A DNA stretch of 64,000 bases from Janthinobacterium tructae (lineage in GTDB: Bacteria; Pseudomonadota; Gammaproteobacteria; Burkholderiales; Burkholderiaceae_D): the NCBI RefSeq assembly GCF_006517255.1, contig NZ_CP041185.1, positions 6,200,001 to 6,264,000 of the forward strand. Reading direction: 5' to 3'. The notes beneath the pieces are model-generated. The model had not been told where the DNA came from and searched no databases. It saw only the letters and a list, made by a program, of their open reading frames with translations. The translations under genes and the position numbers were made by a program. Positions 55,014 through 63,342 of the stretch are shown in pieces (the stretch's first letter is position 1; each line of letters starts with the position of its first letter).

Positions 55014-55089
55014 GTCCCCATCGTCTAGAGGCCTAGGACATCACCCTTTCACGGTGAGTACAGGGGTTCGAATCCCCTTGGGGACGCCA
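55014..55089 (+). tRNA. tRNA-Glu(TTC), copy 5
   Basis: Identical to copy 1; last of the array. Confidence 0.96.
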
Positions 55090-55109
55090 GACCGGCTGAA
55101 ACAGCCAAC

Positions 55110-55142
55110 AAAAAAGCCGCCTGGTAACAGCGCGGCTTTTTT
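55110..55142 (+). terminator. Terminator of the tRNA-Glu array
   Basis: AAAAAAGCCGC and GCGGCTTTTTT pair across an 11-base loop. Confidence 0.85.
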
Positions 55143-55188
55143 GTTGTTTGCCGGCATGCCAACGTTTTTCCTTCACTCTTGCCTGCTC

Positions 55189-56358
55189 ATGCCATTACCT
55201 AGCGATCGCGCGCCATCCCTGGCCATCTTCTGCAAAGTTGTCGACAACTACGGCGATATCGGCATTTGCTGGCGCCTGGCGCGGCAGTTGAGCGGCGAAC
55301 ACGGCGTGGCCGTCACTCTGTGGGTCGACGATTTATCCAGTTTCCGGCGTATCTGCCCGGAAATCGACGTGACGGCGCCAGTGCAGCAGGCAGGCGGCGT
55401 CACGGTGCGCCACTGGCGCGATCAGGAGGGCGTGTTTGCCCCGGCCGATATCGCCGATATCGTCATCGAGTTTTTTGCCTGCGACATTCCACCCGGCTAC
55501 ATCGCCGCCATGGCGCAGTGCACGCCGCAGCCGGTGTGGCTGAACCTGGAAGGCTTGACGGCGGAAGAGTGGGTCGAGGGTTGCCATGCGCTGACGTCGC
55601 CGCGCCACGGCATGATCAAGCATTTCTTCTTCCCCGGTTTTACCAATAAAACGGGCGGCTTGCTGCGCGAAGCGGCGCTCGATGAAAAAAGGCTGGCATT
55701 CCAGGCCGATGCCGGCGCCATGGCGGCATTCCTCGGGCAATTCGGCGTGAGTCCGGCGGAAATGTCTGCTTTGAAAGTATCGCTGTTCTGCTACCCGTCC
55801 GCGCCCGTCGCCGAGTTGTTTGGCGTGTGGCAGGCGGGCAGCGCGCCCGTGACATGCCTGGTACCGGAAGGCGTCGCGTTCGATGCCGTTCAGGCGTTTA
55901 TCGGCGACGATGCGGCGACGGCTGGTGCGGCGCGCACGCGTGGAGCGCTCACCGTGCGCGTGCTGCCTTTCGTGCCGCAAGACGATTACGACCGCTTGCT
56001 GTGGGCCTGCGACGTCAATCTCGTGCGCGGCGAGGATTCCTTCGTGCGCGCGCAATGGGCCGGCCAGCCGTTTCTCTGGCATATCTATGTGCAGGATGAG
56101 AACTTGCATCACGTGAAATTGCGCGCCTTCCTGCAGCGCTATGCGGCCGATGCCGATGGTGTCATCGACAGCCTGGCGCAGGCGGCGCTGGCCTGGAATG
56201 GCGCCAGCGCGGACGCCTTGCCGTGGACGCTGCTGTGGCCCGCCTTGCAGGCCGACCTGCCGCGCATCAGGGCGCGCGCGCAGGCCTGGCAGCGGCAGAT
56301 GCAGTCCAATGGCGATCTGGCAAGTAACTTGCTGGCGTTCGCCGGCGCGACGAGATAG
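55189..56358 (+). CDS. earP: EF-P arginine rhamnosyltransferase
   Basis: 389 residues from the ATG at 55189; the frame is open upstream through the tRNA, and an ATG 11 codons earlier is possible. GT-B glycosyltransferase adding rhamnose from dTDP-rhamnose to Arg32 of EF-P. N-terminal IFCKVVDNYGDIGICWRLARQL and the C-terminal nucleotide-binding RGEDSFVRAQWAGQPFLWHIY are diagnostic. efp follows 135 bases on, and its product has the required Arg32. Confidence 0.96.
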   Translation: MPLPSDRAPSLAIFCKVVDNYGDIGICWRLARQLSGEHGVAVTLWVDDLSSFRRICPEIDVTAPVQQAGGVTVRHWRDQEGVFAPADIADIVIEFFACDIPPGYIAAMAQCTPQPVWLNLEGLTAEEWVEGCHALTSPRHGMIKHFFFPGFTNKTGGLLREAALDEKRLAFQADAGAMAAFLGQFGVSPAEMSALKVSLFCYPSAPVAELFGVWQAGSAPVTCLVPEGVAFDAVQAFIGDDAATAGAARTRGALTVRVLPFVPQDDYDRLLWACDVNLVRGEDSFVRAQWAGQPFLWHIYVQDENLHHVKLRAFLQRYAADADGVIDSLAQAALAWNGASADALPWTLLWPALQADLPRIRARAQAWQRQMQSNGDLASNLLAFAGATR

Positions 56359-56493
56359 GCGCTTGCCAAAAATTAAGGTAAAATGCCCGGTTATTTCTAA
56401 CGTATTTTTAACCGATCAAACGCAAGCTTGCGGCGCTGATGGCGCACAGGCGGCAGATGGTCTTCATGCAACCCACTTTTTACGTACATTCCT

Positions 56494-57069
56494 ATGAAAC
56501 CCGCAAAAGAAATTCGTGTTGGCAATATCATCATGGTCGACAGCAAGCCAATGATCGTGTTGCGTTCTGATGTCAACGGTTCGAGCCGCACGGGCTTCAC
56601 CTATAAATGGAAGATGAAAAATCTTCTGACGAACACCCCGATGGAAAACGTGTTCCGCGGCGACGACAAGTTTGACGTTGTTGTTCTGGATAAAAAGCCA
56701 GTGACGTATTCGTACTTCGCCGACCCGCTGTTCGTCTTCATGGACACCGAGTACAACCAGTATGAAATCGAAGAAGAAAACCTGGGCGATGCACTGCATT
56801 ACCTGAAGGATGGCATGGAATGCGAAGCCATTTTCTACGACGGCAAGGCCATCTCCGTTGAACTGCCTACGACCATCGCCCGTCAAGTGGTGTACTCGGA
56901 GCCTGCGGTCAAGGGCAACACTTCGGGCAACGTCCTGAAAGAAGCCAAGATCGAAAACGCCATCGAAGCGCACCGCCACATCGTGCAAGTGCCGCTGTTC
57001 GTGGCACAGGACGATGTCATCGAAATCGACACCCGTACCAACGAATACAAGCGTGTCGTACGCAACTGA
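56494..57069 (+). CDS. efp: Translation elongation factor P
   Basis: 191 residues. KOW-like domain with the modification loop NGSSRTGF, where Arg32 is the rhamnosylation site, then two OB domains ending [12 protein letters not shown]. It relieves ribosome stalling at polyproline. Arg32 (not Lys) matches the adjacent earP and excludes beta-lysylation by EpmAB. Confidence 0.98.
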   Translation: MKPAKEIRVGNIIMVDSKPMIVLRSDVNGSSRTGFTYKWKMKNLLTNTPMENVFRGDDKFDVVVLDKKPVTYSYFADPLFVFMDTEYNQYEIEEENLGDALHYLKDGMECEAIFYDGKAISVELPTTIARQVVYSEPAVKGNTSGNVLKEAKIENAIEAHRHIVQVPLFVAQDDVIEIDTRTNEYKRVVRN

Positions 57070-57145
57070 TAGAGCGTCACGCTGCGCTGTTCGCAGGGCC
57101 CGGCAAATGCCGGCCTGGCTTGCCCCAGTGCTTGACCATCAAGAA

Positions 57146-57172
57146 ACGCTGCCTTCGGGCGGCGTTTTTTTT
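57146..57172 (+). terminator. Rho-independent terminator after efp
   Basis: ACGCTGCC-TTCG-GGCGGCGT, 8-bp stem with a stable TTCG loop, followed by eight T. Confidence 0.88.
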
Positions 57173-57275
57173 GCTTAAAAAATAATTCCCTTTGACAACA
57201 ATTGAGTTGCAAGGACTGCTATGCTATGGATGGCACATTATTGCGTTAGAAGCACTGAAGTTTCCTGGAGATAGC

Positions 57276-58451
57276 ATGCAGCGTAGTCATATGGTGCGCA
57301 ACGGCGCATATCGCGGCGCGACGCCTGCCGTGGCGGCCGTGCCGGCGCGCGTGTCGCGCCCGGTACTGACCCGTGCCACGGCGCCCGCCAGCCCCATGGC
57401 CCACCTGCTCGATGCGGGCGTCTTGCCGCAACAGCAGATGATGCAGGCAGGCAAGCTCAGTTCGCATGCGCTGACGTCGCAGTACCTGGCGCGTATCCGC
57501 TCCCTGTGCAGCATCGGCGCGCGTGCCTATGCCGGCATTGAAATCAATCCCGATGCGCTGAAAATTGCCCTGGAAATGGACCGCGAGCGGCAGGGGCACA
57601 AGGTGCGCGGCCCCTTGCATGGCATCCCCATCGTCTTGCGCGACAATATCGCCACCGGCGACCGCATGAAGACGCGCACGCAGGCGCCGCTGGCCACGCA
57701 GGCCAGCTGCGATTCCTATGTCGCGGCGCGCTTGCGCGCGGCCGGCGCCGTCATCATCGGCAAAAGCAATTTGCGCCAGTGGGCCGCCGTCAGCGTGCCG
57801 CATGCCAGTGCCAGCTGGGCCGGCCTGACCATCCTGGCCGTGGACAGCGCGGCGGACGGCTCCATTGTCGCGCCTGCTTCAAACTGCGGCCTGGTCGCCA
57901 TCAAACCCACGGGCAGGGCAGCCGCCGGGCAGGGCGGTGAGCCAGCCACGGCGGGACCGATGGCGCCCAGCGTGCGCGAAGCGGCCTGGCTGCTCGCTGC
58001 CCTGACGGGCGAGCGCCTGGCCGATGGCATGGTGCTCGATGCCGCCGCCTTGCATGGGCGCCGCATCGGCGTGGCGCGCCACCTGTTCGGCCAGTGTGCC
58101 GGCACCGATGCCGTGATCGAGCAGGCACTGCTGGTGCTGCGCGAACAGGGCGCGGAACTGATCGAGACGCCGCCTGCGCCCGGACCTGGCGGCATCGCAG
58201 CGTTGCTGTGTTCGCATGAACTCGATGCGCTGGTGGGGCCCACGTGCCACGGCGTATCGCAGCCGCAGTGCGCCTTGCCGCAGATTACGGTGCCTGCCGG
58301 CGTGGCGGAGGGCTTGCCCGTCGGTTTGTCCTTCATCGGACCTGCCCACGGCGACATGCCGCTCATCGCGATGGCCTATGCCTATGAGCAGGCGACGTTG
58401 CACCGGCGTACGCCGGCATTACCGTCCAGCATCACGCAGGCGCTGCGTTGA
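57276..58451 (+). CDS. Amidase-signature-like protein, probably catalytically impaired
   Basis: 391 residues from the ATG at 57276 (GGAG upstream); active relatives usually have about 480-500. The amidase fold is recognisable: GPLHGIPIVLRDNIATGDRM, AAGAVIIGKSNL, ADGSIVAPASNCGLVAIKPT, and the C-terminal GLPVGLSFIG. Two of three catalytic elements are altered. The Lys of the IPxxxKDN motif is Arg (residue 122). The Gly/Ser-rich GGSSGG segment carrying the cis-Ser is missing, with ASASWAGLTILAVDS in its place. The nucleophile Ser near 196 remains. Alternative: a divergent enzyme with another mechanism. Confidence 0.82.
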   Translation: MQRSHMVRNGAYRGATPAVAAVPARVSRPVLTRATAPASPMAHLLDAGVLPQQQMMQAGKLSSHALTSQYLARIRSLCSIGARAYAGIEINPDALKIALEMDRERQGHKVRGPLHGIPIVLRDNIATGDRMKTRTQAPLATQASCDSYVAARLRAAGAVIIGKSNLRQWAAVSVPHASASWAGLTILAVDSAADGSIVAPASNCGLVAIKPTGRAAAGQGGEPATAGPMAPSVREAAWLLAALTGERLADGMVLDAAALHGRRIGVARHLFGQCAGTDAVIEQALLVLREQGAELIETPPAPGPGGIAALLCSHELDALVGPTCHGVSQPQCALPQITVPAGVAEGLPVGLSFIGPAHGDMPLIAMAYAYEQATLHRRTPALPSSITQALR

Positions 58452-58486
58452 CCATGATGATACTTTTCGCTTTCTTTCGATAAACT

Positions 58487-58897
58487 ATGCTCGCAACCTT
58501 GCTGCTCAGTGCGGCCATCGCCGCCACCCCCACTCCTTTTGATGCCGCGCAACTGTCTGGCAGTTGGTCCGACAGCGTGAATACGAGCAGTGTTTGCGAA
58601 GAAGCGCGGCACTTTACGCGCATGCAGCTGTCTGATGATCATCAGCGGCTGGCGATCTTCAGCGACCGCACCTGGAAAAGCAAGCTCGGTGAAACCAACC
58701 GCTTTGCCGCAACCGTGGTGGCGGAAACGGAGCGCAGCCTGACTTTGCGCTATGACAATGAAACCCGCCTCAATGCCGCTGGCAAGCTGGTGGAATGGCA
58801 GCTGATTATCGTCGCGCCCGGCGTGTACCGCTGGCGCGAGACGGGCTGGCCGGAAGGCAAGGTCAACGGGGTCGTCGGCATCCGCTGCTCTCCCTGA
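58487..58897 (+). CDS. Small secreted protein of unknown function
   Basis: 136 residues. Short N-terminal signal peptide (LATLLLSAAIAATP) and a beta-rich mature part with two Cys (one in SSVCEEARHF, one in GIRCSP) likely to form a disulphide. No family recognised. It is first in a run of three same-strand small genes, ending 65 bases before the Ivy-like gene. Confidence 0.65.
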   Translation: MLATLLLSAAIAATPTPFDAAQLSGSWSDSVNTSSVCEEARHFTRMQLSDDHQRLAIFSDRTWKSKLGETNRFAATVVAETERSLTLRYDNETRLNAAGKLVEWQLIIVAPGVYRWRETGWPEGKVNGVVGIRCSP

Positions 58898-58962
58898 TGC
58901 CGATGTGCAAGCATGGCATTCTGCTATGCTGCCCGCATTATCCGATGCCTTTAGGAGAAGTC

Positions 58963-59421
58963 ATGTCCGCACGTTTGCTGTCCCCCCTGTTCCTGGCCGC
59001 TGCCGTGGCGCTGGCCGCCATGCCGGCGCAAGCGCGCACGCCCAGGCTGTCGCTCATTGAGCAAGCGCAAAGCTGCGACGGTGGCCATACCTGCCCGTAT
59101 TTCCCCGACGTCTACAAGGCGGACTACGCGTTTCGCAAGGCTTTCAATGTGGGCTTGAAAAAGGCTGGCCTGAAGCGGCAGCGCTGGGTGCCCGATGGCG
59201 TGGCCAGTCCGCTCAAGCCGGTCGAGATTGACGGCAAGGCGCGGCTGCTGAGCAGTGTCTGCGAGCCGCACAATTGCGGCCACCGCTATAGCATTTTGTA
59301 CGACCCGGCTGAGCGCAGCATGACAGGCGTTTATATCGGCAGCGATGGCAAGGGCGGCTCGCGCACCGTGTATTTCGGCGAACCCAGCATCGCCGAAGCC
59401 GACCTGCTGTTCAAGAACTGA
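58963..59421 (+). CDS. Ivy-like periplasmic lysozyme inhibitor
   Basis: 152 residues from the ATG at 58963 (TTAGGAG upstream). Signal peptide ending near AQA, then a small alpha/beta domain containing SVCEPHNCGHRYSILYDP. This matches the CKPHDC-type loop by which Ivy inhibitors plug the active site of C-type lysozymes. Two further Cys occur (QSCDGGHTCPYF). Assignment is by this motif and size. The last base of its stop overlaps the start of the next gene (TGATG). Confidence 0.75.
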   Translation: MSARLLSPLFLAAAVALAAMPAQARTPRLSLIEQAQSCDGGHTCPYFPDVYKADYAFRKAFNVGLKKAGLKRQRWVPDGVASPLKPVEIDGKARLLSSVCEPHNCGHRYSILYDPAERSMTGVYIGSDGKGGSRTVYFGEPSIAEADLLFKN

Positions 59422-59831
59422 TGCACGCGCCACTGCGCATCTCCAGCGAACGCGACGAACTGGATGTGCCCATGATCCACCGCTACCTGAGCGAGCAGTC
59501 GTACTGGAAGCGCGGTGTGGCGATAGAAGCGGTGCGCAAGGGAATCGCCAACGCGCTGTGTTTCGGCGGCTATGTCGATGGCCAGCAAGTGGCGTTCGCC
59601 AGGATCATCACCGATTACACGGATTTTGCCTACCTGCGCGATGTGTTTGTGCTGCCGCAATATCAGGGGCGCGGATATGGCAAGCAGATGGTGGCCGCCG
59701 TGCTCGGCGATGCCCGCTTGTGCGATGTTGCCTGGATGCTGGGGACCGATGACGCGCATGGCCTGTATGCGGGCTTTGGTTTTGCGCCGCTGGAGGCACC
59801 GCAAAAATACATGCGCCGCCCGGCGCCGTAA
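59421..59831 (+). CDS. GNAT-family N-acetyltransferase
   Basis: 136 residues. Compact GNAT domain with VAFARIITDYTDFAYLRDVFVLPQ and the acetyl-CoA loop QGRGYGKQMV, then GLYAGFGFAPLEAPQKYM. Overlaps the Ivy-like gene by one base, so the two are translationally coupled. Substrate unknown. Confidence 0.9.
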   Translation: MHAPLRISSERDELDVPMIHRYLSEQSYWKRGVAIEAVRKGIANALCFGGYVDGQQVAFARIITDYTDFAYLRDVFVLPQYQGRGYGKQMVAAVLGDARLCDVAWMLGTDDAHGLYAGFGFAPLEAPQKYMRRPAP

Positions 59832-59871
59832 AATTATCAAAAAAACCTTTAGGTGGCAAGATAACTATTAG

Positions 59872-59924
59872 CATTATTGTACGAAATAATGTTGCATTGA
59901 TAATGGCGTCATGTCATTATTCGT
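59872..59924 (+). promoter_or_regulatory. Iterated CATTATT/AATAATG half-sites upstream of aqpZ
   Basis: CATTATT (59872-59878), AATAATG (59885-59891) and CATTATT (59915-59921) alternate. The last two extend to ACGAAATAATG / CATTATTCGT. Candidate operator array in an A/T-rich patch; regulator unknown. Confidence 0.35.
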
Positions 59925-60049
59925 GCTCTGCAGCGTGCGGTGTTGCTGGTGCTGTGCTTTGTCGTCGCCCCCCTGGGCGCCGGCAAAGATGGTGAGCGGT
60001 CCGATTGCTCGTCCCTGCACGTTTTCTCGTCTCTTTAAAGGAATACATC

Positions 60050-60739
60050 ATGAAACAATATGGAGCCGAGTTCCTCGGCACGTTCTGGCTGGTGCTGGGC
60101 GGTTGCGGCAGCGCCGTGCTGGCGGCTGCCTTTCCCGGCCTTGGCATCGGTTTTGCCGGCGTGGCGCTGGCGTTTGGCCTGACGGTGCTGACCATGGCTT
60201 ACGCCATCGGCCACATCTCGGGTTGCCATTTGAATCCTGCCGTCTCGATCGGTCTGTGGGCCGGCGGCCGCTTTCCCGCCAATAAACTGTTGCCGTACAT
60301 CATCGCGCAAGTGCTGGGCGCCATCGTGGCCGGCGGTGTGCTTTACCTGATCGCCAGCGGCCAGGCCGGTTTCGATGTCAGCAAGGGCTTTGCCTCGAAC
60401 GGCTATGGCGCCCATTCGCCGGGCGGCTATTCGATGCTGTCGGCGCTGGTGATTGAAATCGTGCTGACGATGTTCTTCCTGATCGTCATTCTGGGCGCCA
60501 CCGACAAGCGCGCCCCGGCCGGTTTTGCCCCGCTGCCGATCGGCCTGGCGCTGACCCTGATCCACCTGATCAGCATTCCCGTGACGAACACTTCCGTCAA
60601 CCCGGCCCGCAGCACGGGCGTGGCCTTGTACGTGGGCGACTGGGCCACCAGCCAGTTGTGGCTGTTCTGGCTGGCACCCATCATCGGCGCCTTGCTGGGC
60701 GCGCTGGCCTACCGCTTGATTGCTGGCGAGAAGGAGTAG
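60050..60739 (+). CDS. aqpZ: Aquaporin Z
   Basis: 229 residues from the ATG at 60050 (AAAGGA upstream). Six membrane segments and two NPA loops ([19 protein letters not shown]). N-terminal [23 protein letters not shown] is typical of AqpZ. Water channel of the inner membrane. A REP-like palindrome begins within its stop codon region. Confidence 0.97.
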   Translation: MKQYGAEFLGTFWLVLGGCGSAVLAAAFPGLGIGFAGVALAFGLTVLTMAYAIGHISGCHLNPAVSIGLWAGGRFPANKLLPYIIAQVLGAIVAGGVLYLIASGQAGFDVSKGFASNGYGAHSPGGYSMLSALVIEIVLTMFFLIVILGATDKRAPAGFAPLPIGLALTLIHLISIPVTNTSVNPARSTGVALYVGDWATSQLWLFWLAPIIGALLGALAYRLIAGEKE

Positions 60740-60770
60740 GTCGGCTTAGCCCGCAGGGCGTAAGCGGACA
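60736..60770. repeat. REP-like palindrome, variant copy 7, at the aqpZ stop
   Basis: GTAGGTCGGCTTAGCCC with GGGCGTAAGCGGACA; the TAG stop of aqpZ (60737-60739) is the repeat's own second to fourth bases. Confidence 0.7.
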
Positions 60771-60788
60771 ACGCCAACAGCGTAGCTT

Positions 60789-60829
60789 GTCGGCTTACGC
60801 GCGGCTGCGCCACGCTAAGCCGACCTACG
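60789..60829. repeat. REP-like palindrome, variant copy 8
   Basis: GTCGGCTTACGCG with CGCTAAGCCGACCTACG, inverted relative to copy 7. The pair separates aqpZ from the convergent AraC-type gene. Confidence 0.72.
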
Positions 60830-60896
60830 AGGCTGGCATAGCGCCTGGTTGTCGGTGAAAAAGTAAGCCGACAATGCCGATAGCGGCGCTTGCGGC

Positions 60897-61724
60897 CTAC
60901 GCGGCGCGCCACTCGCTCAGGTAGTGCTGCGGCGTGCGGCCCAGGATGCGGCGAAACATGGCGCTGAAGGCGCTGGGGCTGGCGTAGCCCAGCGCATAGG
61001 CGATGGCGGCCACGCCTTCGCCCCGGTCGAGGCGGCAGAATGCCTCGGCCAGGTGGACTTGCTGCAGCCATTGGCGGTAGTGCAAGCCTGTTTCCTTGGG
61101 AAACAGACGGATCAGGGTGCGCGCGCTGGCGCCCGCATCCTGCGCCCAGTCTTCGATGCTGCGCCGGCTGCCCGGCGCGCTCATGATGGCCGAGCAGACG
61201 GCCACCAGGCGGCGGTCGCGCGGCCAGGGGATGGCGAGGGGCACCGTATCGGCCGCCGCCAGTTCCGACAGGATCAGGTGCGCCAGCCAGTCGCCGCGCC
61301 CCGCCAGCGCATATTCGATCGGTTCGGCCAGCAAGGCCAGGATCAGCTCGCGCAGCAGCCGGCTCACTTCCAGCACCTTGCAATCGGCGCCATATTGGGC
61401 CGCTATCTGCGCATCGATATACACGGTGCGCATGCTCAGTTCGCTCAAGATATGAACTTCATGCACGACGCCCACGGGGATCAGCAGGGCGCGCCGGGGC
61501 GGCAATATCCACACGCCGTGCCCGGTGGAGACGCGCATCACGCCTTCCGTCGCATACAGCAGTTGTGCCCGCACATGGCTGTGCGGCGCCGTATAGTCGC
61601 CCAGCGCATATTGCCGGGACATGGCCGTCACGGGGCGCGGCACGTGCTGGTAATCGTGTGAGCTGGTGCTGCGGCTGAACGGCACGCCATCGGGGTGGGT
61701 CTGGGCGGTTGGGGGGCTGTACAT
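60897..61724 (-). CDS. AraC-family regulator with cupin sensor domain
   Basis: 275 residues. An N-terminal cupin-like domain (GDYTAPHSHVRAQLLYATEGVMRV, LLIPVGVVHEVH) is followed by an AraC-type double helix-turn-helix (SIEDWAQDAGASARTLIRLF, IAYALGYASPSAFSAMFRRILGRTPQHYL). Divergent from the Fsr-type exporter, which it probably controls. Confidence 0.93.
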   Translation of the reverse strand: MYSPPTAQTHPDGVPFSRSTSSHDYQHVPRPVTAMSRQYALGDYTAPHSHVRAQLLYATEGVMRVSTGHGVWILPPRRALLIPVGVVHEVHILSELSMRTVYIDAQIAAQYGADCKVLEVSRLLRELILALLAEPIEYALAGRGDWLAHLILSELAAADTVPLAIPWPRDRRLVAVCSAIMSAPGSRRSIEDWAQDAGASARTLIRLFPKETGLHYRQWLQQVHLAEAFCRLDRGEGVAAIAYALGYASPSAFSAMFRRILGRTPQHYLSEWRAA

Positions 61725-61851
61725 ATGGGGCCTGGGCTTGTCTCTTGGTTGTCACTTGGGCGACGATTATTGGAAGTTGTCAGTTCAGCGACCATACTAT
61801 ACTGGCTTCTTTGCCGGGCCGCCCGCCGTGCCCGATTATTGCGGATGACAC

Positions 61852-63093
61852 ATGCACACAACCACACCTGCCCCAGCATTGGCCAAGTCCCTGCCGGCGG
61901 CCCCCTCGCTTCATCGTTCCCAACAACAATCCGGTCTGGCCATGCACATCCTGGGCGCCGTCGCCTTCGTGCATTTGCTCAATGACCTGATCCAGGCATT
62001 ATTGCCGTCGATTTACCCGATGCTGAAAGCCGAGTTTTCACTCAGTTTTACCCAGGTCGGCCTCATCACCCTGACGTTCCAGTGCACGGCATCGTTGCTG
62101 CAGCCCTGGATCGGCTTGTACACGGACCGCCGTCCACTGCCATTCCTGCTGCCCATCGGCATGTGTTTTACCCTGGCCGGCGTGCTGATGCTGTCCATCG
62201 TCTCGACCTTCCCGACCCTGTTGATCGCTTCGGGCCTGATCGGCGTCGGTTCCTCGACCTTCCACCCGGAAGCATCGCGCGTGGCGCGCATGGCATCGGG
62301 CGGGCGCTACGGCTTTGCGCAATCGCTGTTCCAGGTGGGTGGCAATGTCGGTTCCGCGCTGGGACCGCTGCTGGCGGCGGCCGTCATCGTGAACCGTGGC
62401 CAGGGCAATATCGCCTGGTTCAGCCTGCTGGCCGTGCTGGCCATCGGCGTGCTGTACAAGGTCAGCCACTGGTACAGCGGCCACTTGGCCAGCTTCAAGC
62501 CGAAGGCGGGCGGCCACGGGCCGAACTTGTCGCGCAACAAGGTGCTGCAAGCGTTGGGCGTGCTGGCGCTGCTGGTGTTCTCGAAGTACATCTACATGGC
62601 CAGCCTGTCGAGCTACTACACTTTTTACCTGATCGATAAATTCCATTTGTCCATCGGCGCGGCGCAGCTGTACCTGTTCCTGTTCCTCGCCGCCGTGGCG
62701 GCCGGCACCTTCATGGGCGGCCCCATCGGCGACCGCATCGGCCGCAAGCGCGTGATCTGGATTTCCATCCTCGGTGCCGCACCGTTCACCCTGCTGCTGC
62801 CGTATGTCGACCTGTTCTGGACGGCCGTCTTGACGGTGATCATCGGTTTTGTGATTTCCTCCGCCTTTTCCGCCATCGTCGTCTTTGCGCAGGAACTGGT
62901 GCCGGGCAAGGTGGGCATGATCGCGGGCATCTTCTTTGGCCTGATGTTCGGCGTCTCCGGCATCGCCGCCGCCGCCATGGGCCACCTGGCCGACGTGGCG
63001 GGCATCGCCTATGTGTATCAACTCTGTTCCTACCTGCCGCTGCTGGGCATATTGACGGTGCTGTTGCCGCATATCGAGCAGGCGAAAAAATAA
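61852..63093 (+). CDS. MFS exporter of the fosmidomycin-resistance (Fsr) type
   Basis: 413 residues, 12 predicted membrane segments. Family-typical stretches are VAFVHLLNDLIQALLPSIYP, GLIGVGSSTFHPEASRVARM, SLFQVGGNVGSALGPLL and GGPIGDRIGRKRVIW. Probably a drug or metabolite proton antiporter. Divergent from an AraC regulator, with a 127-base gap containing TTGTCA and TATACT elements at sub-optimal spacing. Confidence 0.9.
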   Translation: MHTTTPAPALAKSLPAAPSLHRSQQQSGLAMHILGAVAFVHLLNDLIQALLPSIYPMLKAEFSLSFTQVGLITLTFQCTASLLQPWIGLYTDRRPLPFLLPIGMCFTLAGVLMLSIVSTFPTLLIASGLIGVGSSTFHPEASRVARMASGGRYGFAQSLFQVGGNVGSALGPLLAAAVIVNRGQGNIAWFSLLAVLAIGVLYKVSHWYSGHLASFKPKAGGHGPNLSRNKVLQALGVLALLVFSKYIYMASLSSYYTFYLIDKFHLSIGAAQLYLFLFLAAVAAGTFMGGPIGDRIGRKRVIWISILGAAPFTLLLPYVDLFWTAVLTVIIGFVISSAFSAIVVFAQELVPGKVGMIAGIFFGLMFGVSGIAAAAMGHLADVAGIAYVYQLCSYLPLLGILTVLLPHIEQAKK

Positions 63094-63132
63094 GCGGGCG
63101 GCGCGGGAGGGCTTGACGGCCCGCCCGCGTAC

Positions 63133-63237
63133 ATGCGATATTTGCCCCATGAGCACTTTCATTCTCCCTCCAGTTTTTGTATCCGGCTTTGCATCCGGCG
63201 CCGCCGCTGCGCTGTGTCCGTGTACCTGGCTTCGTGA
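63133..63237 (+). other. Possible Cys-containing leader ORF upstream of cysS
   Basis: A 34-codon frame from ATG 63133 to TGA 63235-63237 has three Cys codons at positions 16, 20 and 26 (FCIRLCIRRRRC). No strong ribosome site is visible. A terminator-like hairpin follows before cysS, which is the layout of a translation-attenuation leader. It could equally be chance. Confidence 0.2.
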
Positions 63238-63278
63238 GGATGCGGCCTGGCGCCGTTAAACGTTTTACTCCTCATTCG

Positions 63279-63315
63279 ATGGCCACAGTGTTGAAAAACC
63301 TGTGGCCATTTTCTT
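63279..63315 (+). terminator. Terminator or attenuator hairpin before cysS
   Basis: ATGGCCACAG and CTGTGGCCAT form a perfect 10-bp stem across 11 bases and run into a T-rich tail. It lies 186 bases past the exporter gene but only about 30 before the cysS start. Confidence 0.7.
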
Positions 63316-63342
63316 TTTCCGCAACGCGCATGAAAGTCCCGC

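Noticed and set aside
54982..55188. EarP start inside the tRNA-Glu copy 5 region
   Set aside because: The extension is translated tRNA sequence; homology begins at the ATG at 55189.
59911..60285. 124-codon frame overlapping the start of aqpZ
   Set aside because: Cys/Trp/Arg-rich with no family character, and two thirds lie inside aqpZ.
61777..61803. TTGTCA and TATACT as promoter of the Fsr-type exporter
   Set aside because: The 15-base spacing is too short for a confident sigma70 call, so it is not listed as a feature.
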